Assembly: GCA_003313425.1 (NCBI GenBank)
Contig: NHZP01000013.1
Span: 372,001 to 436,000, forward strand
DNA: 64,000 nucleotides
Direction: 5' to 3'
DNA from: Pseudopyrenochaeta lycopersici
Taxonomy: Eukaryota; Ascomycota; Dothideomycetes; Pleosporales; Pseudopyrenochaetaceae
A program made the translations under genes and the position numbers. The notes beneath the pieces were generated by a model. It saw only the letters and a program-made list of their open reading frames with translations. It searched no databases and was not told the origin of the DNA. Positions 23,536 to 34,551 of the stretch are shown here, in pieces (the first letter of the stretch is position 1; the number at the start of each line of letters is the position of its first letter).

Positions 23536-25557
23536 ATGTGTCGAGTTGAGGAACGCATCTACGTCGGCGCCGATGGGCATCGGTCAAAGTTTGAGGAGGC
23601 TTTCACCTGTGACAAGGCTCGAGGTGGAAGACTTTGCTCCAAGGTGAAGAGACGAACCACAGAGTATCACCCAAAGAACGGAACCATGTCCCGCGACGAT
23701 ACCCCTTCTCCAATGAACCCGCCTACTCCGACCGGCACAGGAACATACCTCACACAACAGCGTCGGCCATCTGGGACTTTTGCACGGCCTTCCACCAGGG
23801 ATGGTCAGAAAACGATCAAGCCGGAAATTGTTATTGAATTCGGCCCCAAGAAAGGCAACAGCACAAAGTACCCCTCGGTCTCAGTTTCAACAGGATCGTA
23901 TAAGCGCTCGTCGCTTGGTGCGAGCTCTGTAGGGTCAAACGAAGGGGCAATTGAGTCTCCTGGTTCCGACGCTTCGCACACAATCAGAACAGGATTTCCC
24001 GATGCACAGTTACCTCCTACAGCTGCCTTTGGCAGGTCTGATGCTTATATTGCCACACCTACTGTGCCTCAAACCCGCCATCACCGGCATACATCATCTT
24101 CCTCCTCATTTACTGGCTCTAGCCGAACCCCATCTCTATACGTTACCTCGGATCCTGACTATGACTCACCTACCAATCAACGAACCGCAAGACATTCTTC
24201 CGCCATAGTGCACAACCATTCCACTGGTAACGTCCCTTCTTCACCCTCACGCAGCCAGCCTGGGGCCTCTGCAGGGCCTTATCGTACCTCAGTAGTTACA
24301 CCACAAGCATTCTCCCAAGAAACCCACACTCCTGACGGCCTTTTTCCTCTCGACTATGCTGAATTTGCCGATCGGTCCGCTTCCTCCCACGCCAGCTCGG
24401 GTGCACCCGAGATTACGCGTCGGGGCAAGGATCGTGATGAGCGACGCAAGAAGAAAGAAGAAGAACGTAAGCAACAGGAGGAGCGCGAGCGTCGGGCTGC
24501 TGAGGAGGCTGAGAAGGCGGAAAACTTCAAGCAAGTCCGCTTTGAACTAGGCCGAGCAGAAGGCCGAGCGCAGGAAAGGGCACAGAAAGCCTATGCTGAG
24601 ACCGAGAAGGCCCGAGCTGAAGCACGTGAGGAAGCGCGTCAGCGTAAGGAAGACGAGCGGAAAAGCAAAGAGCGCGAGGAGCAGGCAAGAAAGCGCAAAG
24701 AGGAGAAGTCAAAGCCCCCTACAAACGACTTCACCAAGCGACCGACTGGGTCTCGCAGGCTATCCATGACTCAAACTCAGATAGACGATCAAAGGCGCCT
24801 TCTCGCTGCTGAGGAAGTTCATATGCAGGGTGAGAGAGAATTGACTGAAGCACGTGAGCGGGAAGAAAGAATTACCGCATTTAGACAGCAACAGGAACAG
24901 CCGGGATATTATGACCCTCGAGGCGGAGACCGAACTCTCTCAAACAACAATTCCACCATCGCCCGTCGCAACTCAATCTCTCGACGGAATAGTGTGTCGT
25001 CTGCTGCTCCTCCCATGGGACTAGGAAGATCAAATAGCAGCCGTCCTACCAGCATTATTCAGACAAACCCGCCCGCGATGAATACTCAGGTGCCGCAGCC
25101 TTTTGGCCGTCCTAGCGCACGCCAGGGTGGACCGCCAGTCTCGTTCCCGGCAAACTTTAATCATTCAGCCCGCCGCCCCTCGTTTTCTCAGGAAAATCCT
25201 TTTGCTGCACCCCCTACGCGTGGTTCTAGCTCTAGCTTGGAGAATCCATTTTCCCCAACTTCTTCGGTGATGTCGCCACCAGGCACAACAGGTTTGCCTG
25301 ACCCATGGGATGTGCGCGTCGTTCAAGATGCATTGCCCGCTGTCCGCCAGCCCGCTGATGGCCGTTATACCATTCAACAACGAGGCGAAGCCGTCATCAA
25401 TCGCTCTGGTACACATAATGCCGCGCGGCAGGCCACACGTGCTATGGGTCGCGTCGCTGGTTATGACAATGACTACGATGATGAGTCGGAGGAAGACCAT
25501 GCCCAGGCACGTGCGCCTCGCATCGGCTTGAGCGGGAAGGGGAGAAAGAAGTATTAG
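23536..25557 (+). CDS. Fungal coiled-coil protein with N-terminal Cys motif, unknown
   Basis: I do not know a function. The start is the ATG at 23536, giving 673 residues; an upstream in-frame extension begins only at a GTG. The N-terminus (MCRVEERIYVGADGHRSKF, then FTCDKARGG and Cys34) has three cysteines in a compact block that resembles the start of several uncharacterised fungal proteins. Residues 60–300 are Ser/Thr/Pro-rich and disordered. Residues about 310–470 form a long Arg/Lys/Glu-rich helix, a likely coiled coil or single charged helix. The tail is again polar, with repeated Pro/Ser/Asn blocks and a basic end (GLSGKGRKKY). The composition suggests a scaffold or regulatory protein. 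The very long upstream region suggests complex regulation. Confidence 0.7.
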   Translation: MCRVEERIYVGADGHRSKFEEAFTCDKARGGRLCSKVKRRTTEYHPKNGTMSRDDTPSPMNPPTPTGTGTYLTQQRRPSGTFARPSTRDGQKTIKPEIVIEFGPKKGNSTKYPSVSVSTGSYKRSSLGASSVGSNEGAIESPGSDASHTIRTGFPDAQLPPTAAFGRSDAYIATPTVPQTRHHRHTSSSSSFTGSSRTPSLYVTSDPDYDSPTNQRTARHSSAIVHNHSTGNVPSSPSRSQPGASAGPYRTSVVTPQAFSQETHTPDGLFPLDYAEFADRSASSHASSGAPEITRRGKDRDERRKKKEEERKQQEERERRAAEEAEKAENFKQVRFELGRAEGRAQERAQKAYAETEKARAEAREEARQRKEDERKSKEREEQARKRKEEKSKPPTNDFTKRPTGSRRLSMTQTQIDDQRRLLAAEEVHMQGERELTEAREREERITAFRQQQEQPGYYDPRGGDRTLSNNNSTIARRNSISRRNSVSSAAPPMGLGRSNSSRPTSIIQTNPPAMNTQVPQPFGRPSARQGGPPVSFPANFNHSARRPSFSQENPFAAPPTRGSSSSLENPFSPTSSVMSPPGTTGLPDPWDVRVVQDALPAVRQPADGRYTIQQRGEAVINRSGTHNAARQATRAMGRVAGYDNDYDDESEEDHAQARAPRIGLSGKGRKKY

Positions 25558-26662
25558 GCCTTTGCCATTATTGGTCTTTGTTTTTCAGAGTTTCCTTTTT
25601 CTACTCTATAGACTTTTTGGTTTCGTATACTGTAAACCTTTTGGTTCCTCCCCGGCATCGTTGGGCTTTTGATACCCTTTCCCATGTTTTTATGTAGGCC
25701 TTCGCAGGTCAACCGAAGATAAGATAGTTAGTTGCATACTTCGCGGTTTGTATAGATCAGAGTAAAAGCATTTTGTGTTAAACATATCTCTCCTCTCTTC
25801 GCGTCACTCCAACGTGACTTATCCTGATGGTGTCTCGAACCCAGATGACTTACCAAGCTAAAACTCGAACTATGCAATTCCGATTCTTGAAATCTTGTCT
25901 AATAAAGGTTGAGTTGCTGTTTTCCGCGCTGTTTTGAGGCGGGCGCGAGCTTGTGGCAAGAGTCGACTAAATTCGCTAAGTATCAATTCTCTTGCCATTA
26001 TCATTTTGCCAAAGCATGATTAGTTCTTCTAAAAGATAGCGATTACTGAACTGCATCGGGAATTGTGTAATCGGTGTTTGACTTGTTTTTGATATTTTTT
26101 TTTCGTCGAAGTTCAGTCTTGAATAATGCCGAAAGCGCGAGCACCACAATAACGTCATCCAGAGTGGCACACAAGGGCGGAAGGGCGTTATTACGTCCGT
26201 GCCGCAACGTTAGATAGGACAATTGATGTGAGGCTCATACAATTTAGATTGCTACGCCTCCCAGCTTGAGGTGTATTAGTCACGCACCCTCGTAGGCTTG
26301 TACTCAATGGCGAACGCACACACCCACTCATCGATGACGTCAACTCATCCTATCCCATCTTTCGAACGTCGTTTCGTCATCACAAGTCAGCCTCTTTCAG
26401 TGTGTTGGCTTACACATGCCGTCCCATAATCGCGCAACTTTTCTCAACATGCAGAAAACCATGTCTTGGTGTGGGCGAGAATGGTCTGACGGTTGATGTG
26501 GGTCTCACAAGGGCGGCTGCCGCAGATCGAGTGCTTGACTTCGCCAAGTCCCCGGGAATAACTTTGTACCTTTGTACATATAGAAACTTACAAATACCAC
26601 TTTGGCCCCTCGGGCTATGGGGCACATTGAACAACAACAAAACACCACTAACCATTCACACG
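25558..26662. other. Intergenic
   Basis: This 1.1-kb gap holds the T-rich 3' flank of the coiled-coil gene and the promoter and leader of the MFS transporter. The transporter frame is open upstream to 26402, but the family resemblance starts only after the ATG at 26663. Confidence 0.5.
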
Positions 26663-28364
26663 ATGGCTGCGGATCATCCGAGCCCAAGCTCGACGTTAGT
26701 CTCCGCACCACTCAATCCGGCATCAACCAACCAAGATGCTATGGGACTTGGAAAGCCAAGAAACAGTGAGGGCCTCCAAAACTCAAACGATGCGCTACCA
26801 GACCTTGAGAAAGGACCAAGTAATGATGGTCTTGCATTACCAGAGAAAAGGCCATACCTTGTGGAATTCGAGGGCCCGAACGATCCGGGCAATCCGAAGA
26901 GCTGGACTGAGAAGCGAAGATGGGCGATAACTATTTCTATGGGTTTGTTGGTGTTCACGGTCACGTTTGCAAGTTCTATTTTCAGTGTCAACATTGGCTA
27001 TGTACAACAGAAGTTTGATGTAGACCTTGTTACAGCTACGCTTGGTGTAGCGCTGTTTGTGTTGGTAGGCCAATGTCCTCTTATACCGAAACTCTTGATG
27101 CAAGCTAATTATGTTTCAAAGGGCTTCGTTTTCGGACCCATTGTATTCGGACCCATGTCCGAAGTCCTTGGTCGCAGAATACCACTCTTCGCCGGTTATG
27201 CACTTTTTGCAGTCTTCCAGATTCCAGTTGCTCTCGCCCAGAATGTTGCAACAATCTGCGTCGGCCGCTTCATCAGCGGCTTCTTTGCTTCAGCACCGCT
27301 GGCAGTTGTAGGGGGAGCGCTCGCCGATCTATGGGACCCCATTCCTCGAGCCTATGCCATATGCATCTTCGCTGCTGGAGGTTTCGCAGGACCGGTAGCT
27401 GGGCCAATCGCTGGTGGCTTCATCACTGATTCTAGTCTTGGCTGGCGATGGACTTCATGGATCACCTTGATCATGGCTGGCTTCTTTGGAGCAATTGGTC
27501 TTTTCGTTATCCCTGAAACTTCTGCAGCTAGGATCCTACAGCTGCGTGCGGCCAATTTGCGCAAAGAGACGGGCAATCCTAAATACCATTCAAGTGCAGA
27601 CGAGAATAAGTTGACACTAAATACGGTTGTTCACGTCTATCTTCTCCGGCCGTTTATAATGTTCGTCCAAGAGCCGATCCTGGCGCTGGTCACTGCATAT
27701 ATGAGCTTCCTTTACGGTATCGTATATCTGCTGTTTGAAGCTGTAAGCTTTTCTCCTCCATTATCGCTCAAACCTTCCTTACCTGACAATTCATCAGTTT
27801 CCAGTATCTTTCTACCAAGAACGCGGCTGGTCCCTCGGTGTCTCTCAACTTCCCTTTGCTGCTTTCATTGTCGGCATCATTATGGGCGCCGGCCTCATCG
27901 CATATAGTACTGCAACCAACTTTATGCGATCATTTGTCAAGCATGGAAAAGCCATCCCCGAAGAACGCCTACCTCCCATGATAGTTGGGGCAATCGCTCT
28001 ACCCATCGGCCTGTTCTGGTTCGCTTGGACCAGCAATCCGCATATCAACTGGGTACCACAAGTCCTCTCCACTGCACTCATTGGTCTTGGCTGCATGGTA
28101 CCATTTTGGCAGGGTATGAGCTACCTGATCGATTGCTATGGGTTCTATTCAAATAGCGCCATCGCTGTCAATACCTTCATCCGGTCAATTGCTGGAGCCT
28201 TTTTTCCTCTCTTTACTCATGCGATGTATCATAACCTTGGAGTTGCATGGGCGACAAGTTTGCTGGGGTTTCTTTGTGTTTTATTCTTGCCCGTTCCCAT
28301 CCTATTTTACATCTATGGTGCAAGGATAAGAGCGAAGAGTAAGTGGGCTCCCACCGGTCCATGA
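26663..28364 (+). CDS. MFS drug:H+ antiporter-type transporter (DHA1-like)
   Basis: Three exons, 26663..27064, 27122..27742 and 27798..28364, code for 529 residues. Intron 1 (57 nt) is in frame and free of stops. Removing it restores the usual membrane-segment join LFVL–GFVFGPIVFGPMSE. Intron 2 (55 nt) restores LLFEA–FPVSFYQERGWSLG. The layout is a 75-residue polar cytoplasmic N-terminus followed by about twelve hydrophobic segments. The loop motif MSEVLGRR after TM2 and the GPVAGPIAGGF motif of TM5 mark drug/polyamine-type antiporters. ENPKSW-like DPGNPKSW before TM1 is typical of this fungal clade. It likely exports small organic compounds across the plasma membrane. The substrate is unknown and no biosynthetic core gene is adjacent. 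Confidence 0.88.
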
Positions 28365-29646
28365 AGTAGTCAAATAATATTGATTATACCCTTGTCACTT
28401 GAAACGACACTGCACATAGATGGTACTGAAAGGTTTCTTTCCACTCTGGAGGGCCATCAATTATTATGCCGCCCTTCTTCCTCCTCAACTTCGTTGATTG
28501 TCATATCTCTCCCGCAAGCTTCTTCGTTCGCACTGATGAACCCTCTGGCGCGGCTTTCTCACGCGCCCCTCCCGCTCATTGATTCATAATGATCTCAACT
28601 CTTCCCACCCCAGCTCCCCGAAGAGTTCCATCATCCTCTTGTGTGCCAAGTCTCAATAATCATGATCCATCTCCGATAACGTTTCTTTCGATGAGTCTCT
28701 TTCCTCTTCAAAATGGAACCCCGGGGCAAGGTTGCGCCCTCGTATTCTAGTGAGTCGCCGCGAAGCTGCTCCAGTGCTGATGCCAGGTTTCCCGCGCCCA
28801 GCCAAAACTATTCCGAGGTCGCATCCATGACCAAGTCTTTGCCATCGCGAGCCGTCACTGAGATAACGGAAGGCAGCAGGATTCCAAGCTATTGCTCACC
28901 AGATTTGGTTGTAAGAAGGAAGGAGATCCATGGAGGGCATTCCAGCCAGCGCGCGCTGCCGCCATAAAGTTCTTTGCCGTCAGAATTAACCTATAAGTAG
29001 TTGCAGCTGAGGTGCCCCAATAATATGGTGTAGCATCAGAACGTTACAATCGGTTATCAACTAGCAGACAGGACTAACGGTTGTAGCCAAGTCCTACCTT
29101 AATAGTCTAAGTCGTGACGCTGAGCAGGGAAGAGGGCTCATGCCACGGGGCAGTGAGTTATGGACCGCCTTCCATTTCAAGCGCAAATGCACAACCCAGG
29201 ACAGCGATTGCGAAGGAAGGCCTACAAGATCTTATCGATCAATTCGAGTCCTTTAAATTGGTTACGGTTGAGGCTGGTACTAAACGAATTTGATTATGGA
29301 GGCGCGGGAGCTAATGCAACTTGTTCATCAGGTTAGGGTGGCCAAGCTGGGGTTGAAGGCACTTCGCATGCAAGATTCGTCAATTGTGTACTCAAACCCT
29401 ATCTAATCTAATGACAAGGCAACTCAGCGAGGGATGGAGTGGGACATGAACGGGGAATTTCATTGGGCTCCTTAAATCGAATGTCCGTTCTAATATGGTC
29501 CATGTAATTGAAGAATGCCTTGACGTCTGCACTGTGTGCGCAGCATTTGCAACGCACCAGCCTTAATCAATACAACATGACATGATACTGAGTTTAATTT
29601 ATCAAGATAATCAGTTGCGGAGCGGCTTCTCAAAGTCTATTACCAT
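28365..29646. other. Intergenic, one weak small ORF
   Basis: There is little here. A plus-strand ATG at 28713 in good context opens 84 codons (MEPRGKVAPSYSSESPRSCS…), with a consensus GTGAGT donor-like site near 28750. I could not extend it into a convincing gene. The rest is the 3' flank of the transporter and of the convergent GFA-domain gene. Confidence 0.35.
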
Positions 29647-30816
29647 TCACTGGGCCCCCTCTCCCTTCGCATTGGCCTTGTCTTTTGCAAGCCTCTTCCA
29701 ATTCTTCGGATAGGCTCTCAAAAGCCTATACTCCTCTCCGCCTTTCTCAACTCTATCGAATAAACCCTGTCGCCACCCACCATCGCCGTCTTCTCGAAAG
29801 TCAATCCTCGCTCCATAAGTCCAGGATAGCAGCCCCTCAGCTCGAGCTCCGTCTGAAGCTTCCAATACCCCAATTGCGATGTCCAAAAATCCAGGTCGTC
29901 CTTGCCAAGCGTAGAAAATGCAGGCTGAACAGTTGCTGCAAAAGTAGCGCTCAACGCCTGGAGAAGAGGCGTAGTATGTGAGGGTACCGACAGCAGCGTC
30001 TTTTGCATCAACCAAATTCCTGAGATTTGTGGAGTGACTTGGGAATGGCTTTTTGTCATTGTGGAAGGAGATATTCTCCATCTCTGCGAACGTCCAGTGG
30101 AAGACATCGACCCCGCTCTGCAATCGACACGAGTCGCAACCACAAAACTCTGCAAGAAGCTTGTGGGTCTGTGGGTCGATGTTGAACGGCAAATCTTCTG
30201 TATTCTTCCTCGAGTAGTCACCCCGATGCAAAACGTAGTCAACGCCTTTGCACTTGCAGCGAATTGGGACCGCGTCCTCCTTCTTGTTTTCATAACCGGT
30301 AAGTTCAGATGGCGATGGCCATTTTTGAGGTACTTCGTCTGCATTCTCTGTGTCACTGCCTAGTATGAAACGCTTCATCTCCGGCCCATCCACGTTTGGA
30401 CAACGCATCCACACACTCGCACCTCCGTCAAGTGTATCGCCAACGAAACTTTGGTCAATGAATTTAATCAAGCCTTCCTTCTCGTTTGATAAGACGCCAG
30501 TGAGGACACCCAACAGACGTGTTTGGTCCTGAGGGCTAGCCCAGAACATAGGCGTCGAGCACGTCGGGCAGAATAGAAGGTCCATTCTATGGCTAAAAGG
30601 GAAGGCCTTAAGTTTTGAGATATCGACATTTGCTCGCGGTTCAAGCCAGCGCGTTTCTGCGGTATAGAGGGCACCCGTAACGTGGCGGCAGGAGTCACAA
30701 TGGCAAACGTATGCCAGGAGGGGAAGCTTTGATTTCGGTATGTCTGCCTTGAAAACGTTGGTTTTGCAAAGGCAGTGAGCCGTCAAAGTGACTGAACTTT
30801 CATTTGATGAAGCCAT
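29647..30816 (-). CDS. Tandem GFA/CENP-V-domain protein
   Basis: This is a single exon of 389 residues from the ATG at 30816; the frame extends a few codons further only to a GTG. Two copies of the GFA (glutathione-dependent formaldehyde-activating enzyme-like, or CENP-V) fold are visible. Copy 1 has CLC near residue 15, CHCDSCRHVTGALY at about 40 and CPTCSTPMFW at about 85. Copy 2 has CKCKG near 190, CGCDSCRLQSGVDVF at about 225 and CSNCSACIFYAW at about 295. Each copy therefore carries the seven-Cys zinc-binding pattern. Single-domain members occur in bacteria and fungi, some linked to glutathione adduct handling, many of unknown role. A catalytic role here is inference. No signal peptide is present, so it is probably cytosolic. 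A TATA box lies 66 bp upstream. Confidence 0.85.
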   Translation of the reverse strand: MASSNESSVTLTAHCLCKTNVFKADIPKSKLPLLAYVCHCDSCRHVTGALYTAETRWLEPRANVDISKLKAFPFSHRMDLLFCPTCSTPMFWASPQDQTRLLGVLTGVLSNEKEGLIKFIDQSFVGDTLDGGASVWMRCPNVDGPEMKRFILGSDTENADEVPQKWPSPSELTGYENKKEDAVPIRCKCKGVDYVLHRGDYSRKNTEDLPFNIDPQTHKLLAEFCGCDSCRLQSGVDVFHWTFAEMENISFHNDKKPFPSHSTNLRNLVDAKDAAVGTLTYYASSPGVERYFCSNCSACIFYAWQGRPGFLDIAIGVLEASDGARAEGLLSWTYGARIDFREDGDGGWRQGLFDRVEKGGEEYRLLRAYPKNWKRLAKDKANAKGEGAQ

Positions 30817-31173
30817 GTTCAAAGACACAATAGTAATGAAACAAGGACCAAATGTTGATAAATCTATGGGACGCCTGAGCGTTTATAAAAGCCAATGTGA
30901 TGGTGCAAATCATTAGTCATTTATCGCGGGGTTCGCGTCTCGCATTCGAACAAAGCGGGGAACACGAAAACATGTGACCGCGCCCTGACATCTCATCTAC
31001 GCCATCTGACAAATCCAACATCCAGCCCCGATCCCCATAATGTGCCCCGGCACGCATTTGTGGATCTTTACTGTGTTCACCAGGTAAATCATATGGTAGT
31101 GTGGAGGCCTTCACATCACCGAAAGTACTCCTTCCAACTTTGTGAGAGGGAGGAAGTTTCCAATACTCGCTAA
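30817..31173. other. Intergenic, between two minus-strand genes
   Basis: These 357 bases hold the GFA gene promoter and the 3' flank of the phosphoesterase-like gene. A minus-strand frame at 30917..31177 only overlaps the end of that gene and is not supported. Confidence 0.5.
30882..30887 (-). promoter_or_regulatory. TATA box of the GFA-domain gene
   Basis: A TATAAA on the minus strand (inside TTTTATAAACG) lies 66 bp upstream of the ATG. An inverted CCAAT motif lies just beyond it, near 30892..30896. Spacing and strand fit the GFA-domain gene. Confidence 0.45.
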
Positions 31174-32109
31174 TCATATCTCGACAACGTGCATTACGTC
31201 GAACAGGCCCAGTTTCTGCTTCGCTGACATTCCATCCTTCAATAGTCCCGTTACATGCTCGCCTTCACGACCCCGCTGGTTGCTCACGTGCATTAAATTT
31301 CCTTTTTTAAACTCGTGTGTTCGCCCTGTCGAACCTGAGATCCATAACTTTACGTTGTTGAAATATGTGTTGTTGAGCAAGTTCGTCCCGAATGCCGAGG
31401 CCCATGGCGCGTCTACTTGCCAAGGGTCTAAGCATTCCCGCAGATCTGGAGCGAAGGAAGTAACTACCACAAGCTGCGTCTCTGGTTTGGGAGCTGCGGG
31501 AGCCGCTGGCGGAGCAGGAAGGGTAGCGCCAGCGGCGGGTGGTTTTGGCGATGGCTGTGAATTCCTGGCCTCTTCGACCAGCCACTTAAAGTCCCTCTTA
31601 TGTTCCGAATTGTGGTCTTTGACACTCCAATTTTGTATACCATTCTGCTCGTCGAACTCTGGCATTTTCTTCATCACGGCTGCTACATCAGTATCCGGAA
31701 TCTTACTCCACAATGTGCAACCCAACAACACAATGTTTGTCCCCGGAACCTCTGAGCGCGTCTCGTATAAAACCTCAAGTCTTCCCTTCGTTACCGGGTC
31801 TTTCTCCATTTTATGCGCTAGCTGAAGGCCTTCCATCCAACCAATGCCATGAAACTCGAGAGGTCCAAGCACGAGGAAGACTTTTTCGTGAAGGTTGCAG
31901 CGCCGAATGAGGAAGGACAGATATTGTTCGTAGTCAATTAAGCGGCCGATATTTCCCGCCAGTATGAGGAATGGTGCTGCGACAGGTATGTGAAAAGTAA
32001 GGTATTGCGATTCGTGATCGAGGTGAAGATCCGAGAGGATTTGAAAGAATGTTTTTGGTCCTGAAAAAAGGCCTGACAAACGTTTCGATGTAGTAGACAG
32101 AAGATCCAT
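31174..32109 (-). CDS. Calcineurin-like phosphoesterase-fold protein, probably inactive
   Basis: This intact single exon codes for 311 residues and starts MDLLSTTSKRL. The fold is recognisable from FQILSDLHLDH at about 22, followed by the FLILAGNIGRLIDYEQYLSF block, VFLVLGPLEFHG, IVLLGCTLWSKIP, LVVVTSFAPDL and VKLWISGSTG. In fungal calcineurin-like phosphoesterases those positions normally read GD, GNHE, THHAP and GHTH, which supply the metal ligands. Here they read GN, GPLE, TSFAP and GSTG. Only the first D-x-H motif (DLH) survives. A Pro/Ala-rich linker (about 190–215) interrupts the second half. The reading frame is undamaged and the fold core is conserved, so a binding or regulatory pseudoenzyme is plausible, though it could be an early stage of decay. 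Confidence 0.72.
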   Translation of the reverse strand: MDLLSTTSKRLSGLFSGPKTFFQILSDLHLDHESQYLTFHIPVAAPFLILAGNIGRLIDYEQYLSFLIRRCNLHEKVFLVLGPLEFHGIGWMEGLQLAHKMEKDPVTKGRLEVLYETRSEVPGTNIVLLGCTLWSKIPDTDVAAVMKKMPEFDEQNGIQNWSVKDHNSEHKRDFKWLVEEARNSQPSPKPPAAGATLPAPPAAPAAPKPETQLVVVTSFAPDLRECLDPWQVDAPWASAFGTNLLNNTYFNNVKLWISGSTGRTHEFKKGNLMHVSNQRGREGEHVTGLLKDGMSAKQKLGLFDVMHVVEI

Positions 32110-34061
32110 ATTTTTTTTGGCGAAACGCGTTACACCAATGGTAAATTTATCGTATCCGAAAACGCCAGTACGGGCTCGTAAGTAGAGGGGTTAAGTTAAT
32201 TGTCGCGATGCAAATTTCTCGTGTAATTCAGGCGGCTTCGCAAATTTAACAAATGGGTATCAGCATATAAAGTAGAACGGACAGAAAGAGATGCAAAAAA
32301 AAATAACGCGAATAGCAGCAAGCAGCGCCCTTATACAGCTGATCCAGCCTGCCACGAAAACGTCCGGCCCATCAGAATCGCGGCTAGCTGAACGCCATGC
32401 TCAAGACTACAGCCTCACCGTGGGTGTGCATGCATAAGACACGCCTAAAAGTATTCGATTGAGACTCGCGTGTGTTTCTTATTGGCTTCGAGCGTCCCAC
32501 CGCGCAAGCGGTGTGTGGTTGTGAAGCGTGGCTATGGAGTGGGGTGGCGCTCGCCCGACGCCGAGGCGCTGGAATTAGATCCGCCCTTGTCTGAATTTGG
32601 GAAGAAATGCAGCTGATGTCAGCTCAGCCCTTTCCTCCCAAAGAAATGATGCCAGTGCTGACCAGCAGCACTATCCACCTGAAGATCCATACGTACTTAC
32701 TGATATCATGTGAGTTGCGCTCCCCTTGTATGCTTACCCTCTTTGTATCTTCTACCTTACTCATATGGCAGCAAGCGATGCCAAATGTGAACAGCGAGCC
32801 TTCGAAATGTAGCATACACTCACCTCGCACCAAACCTATGGGCCCACCGGGTCTGGAGGTAGAATTGACGAATTGGAGAACGCTATTGCAAACAACCACT
32901 TGACTTTAGTATTCGTGTCATTCTATAGCAGGAGCCCAATCCTCTTGGTCGACCTCCAAACAAACAGAAAGTGACGCTTTATCACAACCGCGTTAGCGCC
33001 ATAAACGCGAACCGCTCGCGAGGTCATGCGTTGGCTAACCAATCCCGTCAACCTGCTAGGTGTGCCTATCAATTGGGTCTCTTGAATCCAGGCTTTGCAC
33101 TTCATCTACGTACCGGCGTGTCACAGCGCAGCACCTTCCATTACCGGCATCGCCAGGAAGCTCATTATCTACGAACTCTATTGCAGAAGAGTTTACAGCC
33201 TGGTGCTTCAAGTCCCGAAGGTAAGCAGCGGTATTTGGAAAGCCATTGCACTGCAACCACAAGATAGGCTGAATGCTCCAATGTCTGAGGGTTGCTCCCT
33301 TTGGAAGAACAGGGCTCGTGAGGTTGTATCAGGAACGACTGTTGCGCTCGACTTGGTTAAGCGCTGAAGAGTATCCGGCTAAATGCCAATCGCTCGCCCC
33401 CACATGCAGCTAATACTCCCAGACAGCACAACTGCTTCTTGTCAGCATATTTACACTCGACATGCTCTCGGTAGAAACGTCGCTCAACGCGCCCTTTCAT
33501 GTTCTCGCCTTCCCAGGACGCTGCCGAGAACAAATCATTGGGCGCGCACGGCCCCGGTGAGGAGGCCTGGCCAAGATCTGCAAGGATACCCGTCGTTCAT
33601 GAGGCTGAACTTTCAATATGTTGTGGTCACACCATCGACGGCTCGATATTGCAGTTTGGCGATCTGCTAACCTTGAATCTGGAACCAGAAGCCTACCAAA
33701 GTCTAAGAATAGCCGTCAAGCCCAGGAACAAACTCCAAGTACGAGATCCATATATTAACTGCATCTTGACGTCGGACCGGGCCTTTTGGCTGCCTCGAAG
33801 GATTTGCGCAGTGGTGTAGGAATGAGCTTAGCTGGTGATCATCAACATTTTAAGAACCCAATGGCAACAGTTTCTTGGATAAATTCACCTATATGTTCGA
33901 AGAGACCGAATCTGCATCCGAATCAACACGCAAAGAACATGGGAAAGAGCAGGAATGCCATCAAATAGCTCACATTGCTTGGCTACGTCGTGCGACTTTC
34001 CAGAAACAGGCACAAACCTGCAGCTGCAATAACCTCAAGTATTACAGTGCCATCCTTAACC

Positions 34062-34398
34062 ATGTCGCGCTCCCCGTATTCACCATCCCAACACCCAGGC
34101 TCACTTTACTCATTCCTTTAACCAGCCTGAGCCAATCACTGCATCGACATTCCTTCCCTTGGCTGTCAGCTCTTATCAGCCTACCGAAGTCGACCTTGCG
34201 ACGTCTTGCTTCAGGCCCGTCTTTTGCGTTGTGCCGAGCGGAAGAACGGCCAGACGCCATAACCCGGTTACTTGAAAGCGAAGATATGTTTCTGGAACCC
34301 ATGTGCGCCTTCACGAGGCTCCCGTATTCATCTATCTGGTAGCGACAAGTTCTGAAGATGGCGAGTACGTCCGAATATCAATCTATTGTACTTGGTGA
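34062..34398 (+). pseudogene. Possible broken coding remnant, family unknown
   Basis: A strong-context ATG at 34062 starts MSRSPYSPSQHPGSLYSF, then stops. A one-base shift continues into a frame with ordinary protein composition (NQPEPITASTFLPLAVSSYQ…). It is interrupted once by TGA and then resumes (YVSGTHVRLHEAPVFIYLVA). This pattern fits a short decayed gene, but chance open frames in non-coding DNA could look the same. Confidence 0.2.
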
Positions 34399-34456
34399 GT
34401 AACATTCTAGGCTTCAAAGCAGACTTTTGTTGTCCAATATACTGCCAATCCATAAA

Positions 34457-34465
34457 TATATAAAG
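34457..34465 (+). promoter_or_regulatory. TATA box of the peroxidase gene
   Basis: TATATAAAG lies 87 bp upstream of the peroxidase ATG at 34552, followed by a C/T-rich leader. Both fit a strong inducible fungal promoter. Confidence 0.55.
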
Positions 34466-34551
34466 ATGCCCTGCTATTCACAGCCTCGCCAGTTCTACTT
34501 CTCAGTCATTCCATATCCTTCTCCTTTGATTCTGTGTCCTAATTGGTCAAG

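Larger units (their letters stand above)
32110..34551. other. Gene-poor interval with one possible remnant
   Basis: I see no supported intact gene in 2.4 kb. Short plus-strand frames near 33.4–33.8 kb show no motif. A protein-like but broken frame occurs at 34062..34398 and is listed separately. The last 100 bases are the peroxidase promoter. Confidence 0.45.
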
